Assembly: GCA_900769535.1 (NCBI GenBank)
Contig: CAAGHB010000095.1
Span: 1 to 20,967 of the forward strand
Direction: 5' to 3'
From: Clostridia bacterium
GTDB lineage: Bacteria; Bacillota; Clostridia; Oscillospirales; Acutalibacteraceae
Length of the DNA: 20,967 nt
Positions 1 through 4,433 of the stretch are shown piece by piece. The position numbers and the translations under genes are program-made. Position 1 is the stretch's first letter. Every line of letters begins with the position of its first letter. The notes under the pieces were generated by a model, which saw nothing but the letters and a program-made list of their open reading frames with translations, was not told where the DNA came from and did no database searches.

Positions 1-4
1 ATAC

Positions 5-38
5 TCAATATTTTAAGTATAGTCAATAGTTTAAGTAT
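5..38. promoter_or_regulatory. Tandem 16-bp direct repeats, possible operator of the XRE gene
   Basis: Two copies of TCAATAKTTTAAGTAT lie at 5-20 and 23-38 (15 of 16 bases identical, period 18 bp), ending 25 bp before the start codon of the small HTH gene. Each copy ends in AAGTAT, and ATACT at 1-5 is its inverted counterpart. Small XRE repressors commonly bind repeated or dyad sites over their own promoter, so autoregulation is a reasonable inference. The array may continue upstream of the window. Confidence 0.4.
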
Positions 39-63
39 GATAATATTAGAATGGTGATAACAA

Positions 64-264
64 ATGATTAGCTATGCGCCATTTTATGAAACGCTTTTTA
101 AAAAAGGAATAACGGAATACCACTTAATTTTTAAGCAAGGATTTTCTGCAAACACTTTTCATCGAATGAAAAAAGGTGAAGCAATAAACACAAAAACCCT
201 TGATGCACTTTGTTATGCTCTTGAATGTGAAATTGGCGATATAATTAAATTTGTGAAAGAATAG
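64..264 (+). CDS. Small XRE/Cro-C1-type HTH transcriptional regulator
   Basis: A 66-residue protein that is essentially one Cro/C1-type helix-turn-helix domain. The pattern is clear: FSANTFHRMKKGEAI gives the turn and recognition helix (about residues 28-42), followed by NTKTLDALCYALECEIGDII, the typical final helices of the HTH_26/XRE fold. There is no extra sensing domain, so it is probably a DNA-binding repressor that may dimerise. The ribosome binding site is weak (GGTGA at 53-57). Two direct repeats just upstream suggest autoregulation, and a hairpin starting at the stop codon ends the transcript, so it appears monocistronic. Similar stand-alone regulators occur both on mobile elements and in chromosomes; its targets cannot be told from sequence. 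No phage or plasmid genes follow it here. Confidence 0.85.
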   Translation: MISYAPFYETLFKKGITEYHLIFKQGFSANTFHRMKKGEAINTKTLDALCYALECEIGDIIKFVKE

Positions 265-302
265 CACTCAATTCCTTTTTTTGGAATCAAGTGCTATTTT
301 TG
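261..302 (+). terminator. Rho-independent terminator of the XRE gene
   Basis: ATAGCACT-CA-ATTCC at 261-275 pairs with GGAAT-CA-AGTGCTAT at 283-298, followed by a T-rich tail. The stem begins at the stop codon, so the gene ends with its own terminator. Confidence 0.85.
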
Positions 303-345
303 TTTTTGATTTATGGATTTGAACAATTATATGTTTTTAAAATTC

Positions 346-468
346 GTCGGCAACGCCGACACCAAAATTATTCATTATTCATTAGCGTAAGCGATTTCAA
401 TATTCATTATTCATTATAAAAATCCTGTCGAATGAATAATGAATAGTGAATAATGAAAAATGAATAAT
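346..468. repeat. Intergenic cluster of ATTATTCATT repeats with a GC-rich hairpin
   Basis: A small hairpin, GTCGGC-AAC-GCCGAC (346-360), is followed by ATTATTCATTATTCATT units at about 368-383 and 402-416, and then by their inverted form (AATGAATAATGAAT and variants) at 431-468. The whole cluster can fold on itself. It encodes nothing convincing. It has the look of a dispersed, non-coding repeat inserted downstream of the tRNA terminator; whether it recurs elsewhere in the genome cannot be seen here. Confidence 0.55.
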
Positions 469-473
469 ACAAA

Positions 474-507
474 ACAAAAAATCCTGTTGACTTATCGTCA
501 ACAGGAT
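474..507 (-). terminator. Terminator of the tRNA-Gln transcript
   Basis: ATCCTGTTGAC (481-491) pairs with GTCAACAGGAT (497-507) around a 5-base loop. On the minus strand the stem is followed by TTTTTTGTTTT, directly downstream of the tRNA. A T run also follows on the plus strand, so it may act in both directions. Confidence 0.85.
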
Positions 508-516
508 TTTTTGTTT

Positions 517-591
517 TGGCTGGGGTAGATGGATTCGAACCACCGACTGTTGGAGTCAGAGTCCAATGCCTTACCGCTTGGCGATACCCCA
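517..591 (-). tRNA. tRNA-Gln (anticodon CTG)
   Basis: A complete 75-nt cloverleaf on the minus strand. The acceptor arms TGGGGTA (585-591) and TACCCCA (521-527) pair, and CCA is encoded (517-519). The D arm contains AAGCGGTAAGG, the anticodon stem TTGGA/TCCAA encloses the loop CTCTGAC, and the T arm carries GGTTCGAATCC. The loop places CTG (559-557) at positions 34-36, reading the glutamine codon CAG. The U1-A72 closing pair is typical of bacterial tRNA-Gln. It has its own promoter and terminator. Confidence 0.95.
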
Positions 592-603
592 ATGAACAAA
601 GTT

Positions 604-631
604 ATTATACCCTAAAAAATCGATTTGTCAA
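604..631 (-). promoter_or_regulatory. Sigma-A promoter of tRNA-Gln
   Basis: On the minus strand, TTGACA (631-626), a 16-bp spacer and TATAAT (609-604) match the consensus exactly. The predicted start is a few bases before the mature tRNA 5' end at 591. Confidence 0.85.
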
Positions 632-758
632 GCGAATTTCCCAATTTTTTTCTGTTTAAACATATTATTGTACGCGGTCACCGTCTGTTACTATAAAATA
701 ATTGCTGTCCCTTGATTTGTTAGCTCAAAATTTGTAAAATAGCTTCGGGTGATTTTTA

Positions 759-1871
759 ATGACAGAGCGCAATCAATCTTTACTTAAAAAGGCCGAACGA
801 ATTTTACTTAACAACGTTTTTGAAGCGAATAAATACCCCTGGGGCAAATATCGCATGATAACGCCGAGCATCAAGGGATTTGACGGCGTGTGGAATTGGG
901 ACAGTGCCTTTCACGCAATAGGGATGATAAGCATTGACAAGGAGCTTGCAAAGGAGCAGATACTCGGCTTTTTGCAATTTCAGAAGGAAAACGGCTTTCT
1001 CCCCGACGTTATCCGCGTGAACGGGACGATAGAGGACCGTGTCGGCAAACCGCCCGTTATGGCATGGGCGGCCTTGCGTGTGTACGAAGCTACTCTCGAT
1101 ACCGATTTTTTAAATTTTGTGTATGCGCGGCTTGTTATGAATGAGGACTTTTGGGTAAAAAACAGAATGTACGGTGGACTTTTTCACTACGATGCCGAGC
1201 GTGACGATGACTGGGACGAGGAAAAGTACCGTATGTATGTAAGCTGGGAAACGGGCTGGGATGAGCATCCGCGCTGGGATTCGGAACCGCAAAATTTTTG
1301 GCCCGTCGACCTCAACAGCTATATGGTGATGATGTACGAGTCATTGGCCGCTATGGCACGGTATTTGGGCTTTGATGATGCCCGGTGGATAAAAAAGAGA
1401 AACGATTTGGTCGCCCTTATCGACAGCACTCTGTGGAATGACGAAATCGGCTCATATTGCGACTATAATTTCATTTCAAACGAATTTCTCGACGTCCTTT
1501 CACCCGCCTGTTTTATCCCGCTTTTTGCCGGTTTTGCGTCACAGGGAAAGGCGGAATGTATGAACAAAATAGCGGCAGAGCATTTTATGCCCTGTATGCC
1601 GATGGTTGCCTTTGACCACCCGAAATTTGACGTTGACGCATATTGCCGAGGAGCTTGTTGGCTTCACATGGCGTATATGGCTGCAAAGGGACTCAAAAAT
1701 TACGGCTTTGACAATACTGCCGACACGATTAAGGAGACCATTCTTAACTGGGTTTATGAGGATGGAGACGACATTCACGAAAATTATGATTCCATCACAG
1801 GCAAGGGTAAATGCAACCCCTGTTTTTCGTGGAGCAGCGTGTTTGTAAGGGAATTTATCCTCAATTTCTGA
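759..1871 (+). CDS. Trehalase-like (alpha/alpha)6 glycoside hydrolase, GH63/mannosylglycerate hydrolase-like
   Basis: A 370-residue cytoplasmic protein (no signal peptide) with the motifs of the GH37/GH63 (alpha/alpha)6-barrel group. These include VWNWDSAFHAIG (residues 44-55), ETGWDEHPRWD (164-174), DLNSYMVMMYESLA (184-197), RGACW (297-301) and ENYDSITGKG (341-350) followed by FSWSS. By analogy with GH63 enzymes, Asp168 would be the general acid and Glu341 the general base. The likely substrates are small alpha-glycosides such as trehalose, glucosylglycerate or mannosylglycerate; which one cannot be decided. It is shorter than typical eukaryotic GH63 and bacterial trehalases and close to compact MGH1-like enzymes. 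The start follows GGGTGA at 746-751. It stands alone, with no sugar transporter or regulator beside it, so an intracellular metabolic role is inferred only from the fold. Confidence 0.8.
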   Translation: MTERNQSLLKKAERILLNNVFEANKYPWGKYRMITPSIKGFDGVWNWDSAFHAIGMISIDKELAKEQILGFLQFQKENGFLPDVIRVNGTIEDRVGKPPVMAWAALRVYEATLDTDFLNFVYARLVMNEDFWVKNRMYGGLFHYDAERDDDWDEEKYRMYVSWETGWDEHPRWDSEPQNFWPVDLNSYMVMMYESLAAMARYLGFDDARWIKKRNDLVALIDSTLWNDEIGSYCDYNFISNEFLDVLSPACFIPLFAGFASQGKAECMNKIAAEHFMPCMPMVAFDHPKFDVDAYCRGACWLHMAYMAAKGLKNYGFDNTADTIKETILNWVYEDGDDIHENYDSITGKGKCNPCFSWSSVFVREFILNF

Positions 1872-1896
1872 TACAAATGAATATTTTCATCGAAAG

Positions 1897-1926
1897 AAGG
1901 CGGCTTTGGGTTACCAAAGTCGCCTT
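1897..1926 (-). terminator. Hairpin between convergent hydrolase and SASP genes
   Basis: AAGGCGGCTTTGG (1897-1909) pairs with CCAAAGTCGCCTT (1914-1926), with one G-T pair. On the minus strand it is followed by CTTTCG, so it best serves the SASP gene. The T tail is weak in both directions, and it may also limit read-through from the hydrolase. Confidence 0.6.
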
Positions 1927-1966
1927 CCGTAAAGGGTAATTTATTCGTATTTGCTTAACTCTTTAC

Positions 1967-2158
1967 TTATTTCATGTTTGCTTCATAGGACTGGATCATC
2001 TTCTTAACCATCTGTCCGCCGATAGAACCGGCCTGACGAGAGGTGAGATCGCCGTTGTAACCCTGTTTGAGATTTACGCCAACCTCAGAAGCAGCTTCCA
2101 TCTTGAAACGGTCGAGGGCTTCACGGGCCTCAGGAACTACGTTCTTTCTGCTTGCCAT
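1967..2158 (-). CDS. Alpha/beta-type small acid-soluble spore protein (SASP)
   Basis: A 63-residue protein with both alpha/beta SASP signatures. The N-terminal half has NVVPEAREALDRFKMEAASE, containing the EA segment where the germination protease normally cuts. The C-terminal half has GYNGDLTSRQAGSIGGQMVK, the DNA-binding signature. These proteins coat spore DNA, drive it towards A-form and protect it from UV and heat; they are degraded at germination to supply amino acids. The start is the ATG at 2158, because AAGGAG lies 11 nt upstream; a longer reading frame from a GTG at 2170 would overlap that ribosome binding site. The region upstream carries a sequence resembling a forespore sigma-G promoter. 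This gene is strong evidence that the organism sporulates. Confidence 0.95.
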   Translation of the reverse strand: MASRKNVVPEAREALDRFKMEAASEVGVNLKQGYNGDLTSRQAGSIGGQMVKKMIQSYEANMK

Positions 2159-2200
2159 GTCAAAAAACACTCCTTGTCAAAATATTTTTTGCGTTTGCAT

Positions 2201-2231
2201 TAGTATTTTGACCGACCGAATTGCTTATATT
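2201..2231 (-). promoter_or_regulatory. Possible sigma-G-type promoter of the SASP gene
   Basis: On the minus strand, AATATA (2231-2226) and AATACTA (2207-2201) are separated by 18 bp. The second box is close to the sigma-G/F -10 consensus CATACTA; the first is a partial match to the -35. The predicted start would give about a 35-nt leader. Forespore control is expected for a SASP, which supports the assignment, but the match is imperfect. Confidence 0.45.
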
Positions 2232-2327
2232 AGAGGTAATTTTTATACAATTTTGATTTATTTTCTTAAAAAACGTGCATATTATATTTATGGCATTTTT
2301 TCATTTATTTTATATATTAAAGCCGTC

Positions 2328-2356
2328 TTGATTTTCGTATATGCTAATGTTATAAT
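2328..2356 (+). promoter_or_regulatory. Sigma-A promoter of smpB
   Basis: TTGATT (2328-2333), a 17-bp spacer and TATAAT (2351-2356). The predicted transcript starts near 2363 and the smpB ribosome binding site GGGGGAG is at 2380-2386. Confidence 0.75.
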
Positions 2357-2397
2357 ATGACCAAATCTTTAAAATGAAAGGGGGAGAAAAGCGCGAT

Positions 2398-2859
2398 ATG
2401 TCAGAGAATAATTCAACCGTTTCTCGAAATAAAAAAGCGTTTCACGATTATTTTGTTGTCGAGAGTTTCGAGGCGGGAATTGAACTGTACGGCACCGAGA
2501 TAAAGTCGATTCGACGCGGCAATATCAATTTAAAGGATTCATGGTGCTCAATTGATGACGGCGAGCTTTTTGCTAACGGAATACACGTTTCCCCCTATGA
2601 ACAGGGCAATATATTTAACAAGGACCCGTATCGTAAGAGAAAGCTGCTTATGCATAAGCGCGAAATAATGCGTCTTTTCGGCACCATAAAGCAGCAGGGG
2701 CTGACCCTCATTCCTCTTTCGGTATATTTCAAGGGCTCGCGCTTAAAGGTACAGATTGGCCTTTGCAAAGGTAAGAAAAATTATGATAAGCGTGCCTGCT
2801 TGGCCGAAAAGGCGGTTAATCGCGACACTGAAAGGTATTTAAAGGAACGTAATATGTGA
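2398..2859 (+). CDS. smpB: SsrA-binding protein SmpB
   Basis: A 153-residue OB-fold protein that binds the tRNA-like end of tmRNA and delivers it to stalled ribosomes. The family motifs are evident: RNKKAFHDYFVVESFEAGI, then LYGTEIKSIRRGNINLKDSW, the YKRKLLMHKREI-like segment (YRKRKLLMHKREI) and the basic C-terminal tail KGKKNYDKR followed by AVNRDTERYLKE, which enters the decoding centre and mRNA channel. Length agrees with the family. The start is the ATG at 2398, eleven bases after GGAG at 2383-2386; an in-frame ATG at 2374 lies upstream of that site and is rejected. The gene has a good sigma-A promoter and sits directly before ssrA, the RNA it works with; no terminator separates the two, so they may be co-transcribed. 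Confidence 0.97.
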   Translation: MSENNSTVSRNKKAFHDYFVVESFEAGIELYGTEIKSIRRGNINLKDSWCSIDDGELFANGIHVSPYEQGNIFNKDPYRKRKLLMHKREIMRLFGTIKQQGLTLIPLSVYFKGSRLKVQIGLCKGKKNYDKRACLAEKAVNRDTERYLKERNM

Positions 2860-2929
2860 TTTTTGTTACAAATGAGCCGAATGCGAAAACTAAAAAGCCA
2901 TTTAATGCGGCAATCAGCCGCTTATATAT

Positions 2930-3277
2930 GGGGGCGTAAAGGTTTCGACGGGGATTTTGAGACACGATAAGCGAGTAGTGGCGCGGACCCACTTTAAAAG
3001 CCGCAACTTTAAAATTAAACGACAACAATACTGTTGCCTACGCTGCCTAATTAGGCGGCCGTCCGACCTGAGAGCACCGCGGCTCAGCAAGGGCGTCGAT
3101 TAGCGGTGAACGTGAACCGATGAGCTCCTCGTAATCGGTCATGAATTCAGGGGATACCGAGCGCATAGGCCTGACGGCTGGCGTATGCGCGAGGGAAACT
3201 CGGTAAACCGTCTGCACTCGGAGAAGGTCGTGAGGATGAGTTTTCGGACAGGGGTTCAATTCCCCTCGCCTCCACCA
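2930..3277 (+). ncRNA. ssrA: tmRNA (transfer-messenger RNA)
   Basis: A 348-nt RNA that rescues stalled ribosomes and tags their products for proteolysis. The 5' end GGGGGCG (2930-2936) pairs with CGCCTCC before ACCA (3267-3277). GGTTTCGACGGGG follows the 5' stem as in other tmRNAs, and the T arm GGGGTTCAATTCCCC is intact, with CCA encoded. A first pseudoknot is visible: GTGG and GCGG at about 2978-2985 pair with CCAC and CCGC at about 2989-3004. The tag frame ends at TAA 3048-3050 and reads NDNNTVAYAA (3018-3047). The resume codon is uncertain: AAC at 3018 or TTA at 3015 fit the distance from the pseudoknot. The tag ends in AYAA where most tmRNAs have ALAA. smpB lies 70 bp upstream. A strong terminator follows at 3336. 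Confidence 0.97.
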
Positions 3278-3290
3278 AAACGCACACAGA

Positions 3291-3330
3291 CGAACCCCAA
3301 GGGTTCGTACACGGTGGGTTGTGCTCCACC
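3291..3330 (+). other. Two short hairpins after the tmRNA 3' end
   Basis: CGAACCC-CAA-GGGTTCG (3291-3307) and GGTGG-GTTGTGCT-CCACC (3313-3330) lie between the encoded CCA end and the terminator. They would form part of the precursor trailer. They may guide 3' processing, but nothing in the sequence proves it. Confidence 0.4.
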
Positions 3331-3335
3331 ATATC

Positions 3336-3380
3336 AGCACGATGGTTTTGGTATGAAACCATCGTGCTTTTTTATTTTTT
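3336..3380 (+). terminator. Strong terminator of ssrA
   Basis: AGCACGATGGTTT (3336-3348) pairs perfectly with AAACCATCGTGCT (3356-3368), followed by a long T run (to 3380). Confidence 0.93.
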
Positions 3381-3395
3381 TCTTAAACTCCGCTA

Positions 3396-3424
3396 TTGCT
3401 AAGGCTAAAATATTATGTTATAAT
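3396..3424 (+). promoter_or_regulatory. Candidate promoter of the zinc-ribbon membrane protein gene
   Basis: TTGCTA (3396-3401), a 17-bp spacer and TATAAT (3419-3424). It would give a leader of about 110 nt before the start at 3540, containing the palindrome at 3439-3459. Confidence 0.5.
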
Positions 3425-3438
3425 TTAATTAAGCGATG

Positions 3439-3459
3439 AGATAATTTGACAAATTATCT
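3439..3459. promoter_or_regulatory. 21-bp perfect palindrome, possible operator
   Basis: AGATAATTTG and CAAATTATCT flank a single central base. The site is just downstream of the predicted transcription start, where a bound repressor would block transcription. It is too AT-rich and lacks the T tail to be a terminator. The regulator is unknown. Confidence 0.4.
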
Positions 3460-3539
3460 TAAATCAGGTTTCAATGGCTATATTTTAGCTTATGAATACA
3501 TAGTAATTATAAAAAAATAAAAGATAAGGAGAGGTTTTT

Positions 3540-4370
3540 ATGGCGAAATTCTGTATGTATTGCGGAAAAGCATTAGAGGAAGGTGCTGTATGTGACTGTC
3601 AGCAGCCGGTACAGGCGCCTGTTCAGCAGCAACCTGTTCAGCACCAACCTGTTTATCAGCAGACGGTACAGGTAGCTCCTGCAAAGCCGTCAGCAATTGG
3701 CGAAGCATTCAAAAATATGTGGCCCTTTATCAAATCCTATTTCACCAACCCGAAGGAAGCTATCATGAACGGAGCAAAGAAGGAAATGGTGCTTTCAATC
3801 ATTTTCACTTCAATTTTTGCTCTCGTATTTATTGTTGCGAAGTTCCTCAATATCGCCGATTATGCGGTATCGATTGACGGATTTAAGGTATCTATTCCGA
3901 TTATTCAGCCGATTTTAGCAGGAATAGTTGACGCAGCTCTTTGGGTAGGACTTTCTACCCTCGTGCTCTTCGTTACAGCAAAGATTGTCGGTTCAACCGT
4001 TGATATCAAGGATGCGTTTGTTACCGCCGGATTGCAGACTTTTGTTCCTGCTGCGCTTGTTCTTCTTTCAGGAATTTGTGCATTCATTGACGGCACGTTT
4101 GCAGCATATATTTATAATCTCGCTGTAATCATTTGGACTGTTACATTGGCCCTCGATATTATAAATTATCTTGGCTCGGTTACCGATTCAGGTAAAAAGT
4201 TTATTACTACACTTGCCGCAATCGGTATCGCAATTGGTCTTTTCACCTTTGTATCAGGAAAACTTGATACATGGACATACAAAAATGTAGAGTTGAAAAG
4301 CGTTGAATACGACGATATCATGGACTATGCCGATGATTTCGCTGACGCACTCGAAGATTTCGGCTTTTAA
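3540..4370 (+). CDS. Zinc-ribbon, multi-pass membrane protein (Yip1-like)
   Basis: A 276-residue protein in three parts. Residues 1-20 hold a short zinc ribbon with CMYC (Cys5, Cys8) and CDC (Cys18, Cys20). Residues 21-50 are a Gln/Pro/Val-rich low-complexity linker with repeated QQPVQ-type units. Residues 80-240 contain five or more hydrophobic segments (about 83-104, 120-149, 160-183, 188-211 and 221-239), followed by an acidic C-terminal tail (DDIMDYADDFADALEDF). The layout matches the widespread zinc-ribbon plus Yip1-like integral membrane proteins of Clostridia, whose function is not established. The start follows AAGGAGAGG at 3526-3534. It is a single-gene transcript ended by the bidirectional hairpin at 4385. 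The palindrome in its leader suggests regulation. Confidence 0.8.
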   Translation: MAKFCMYCGKALEEGAVCDCQQPVQAPVQQQPVQHQPVYQQTVQVAPAKPSAIGEAFKNMWPFIKSYFTNPKEAIMNGAKKEMVLSIIFTSIFALVFIVAKFLNIADYAVSIDGFKVSIPIIQPILAGIVDAALWVGLSTLVLFVTAKIVGSTVDIKDAFVTAGLQTFVPAALVLLSGICAFIDGTFAAYIYNLAVIIWTVTLALDIINYLGSVTDSGKKFITTLAAIGIAIGLFTFVSGKLDTWTYKNVELKSVEYDDIMDYADDFADALEDFGF

Positions 4371-4384
4371 TTGAAATTAAAATA

Positions 4385-4433
4385 AAAAAAGCAGTTGCTT
4401 CCGAAAAAGAAGCGACTGCTTTTTTATTTTAAA
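4385..4433. terminator. Bidirectional terminator between the membrane protein and sbcC
   Basis: GCAGTTGCTTC (4391-4401) pairs with GAAGCGACTGC (4409-4419). A runs flank one side and T runs the other, so transcripts from both convergent genes end here. Confidence 0.9.

Noticed and set aside
366..468. Possible CRISPR array
   Set aside because: The repeated unit is short and AT-rich, without unique spacers of uniform length, and no cas gene is present.
407..592. Minus-strand reading frame of 61 codons
   Set aside because: It covers the tRNA-Gln, its terminator and the repeat cluster; these explain the sequence.
712..740. TTGATT-17-TAAAAT as the promoter of the GH63-like gene
   Set aside because: The predicted transcript would begin at the ribosome binding site, leaving almost no leader, so the real promoter is uncertain.
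2374..2397. Upstream ATG extending SmpB by eight residues
   Set aside because: It lies before the ribosome binding site at 2380-2386, and family members begin near the chosen start.
3047..3439. Several reading frames on both strands across the tmRNA and its trailer
   Set aside because: They lie inside ssrA or its terminator and have no ribosome binding site of their own.
2930..3540. Integrated element at the tmRNA 3' end
   Set aside because: ssrA is a common integration site, but no integrase, second 3' copy or foreign gene block follows; the next features are an intact terminator and a chromosomal-type gene.
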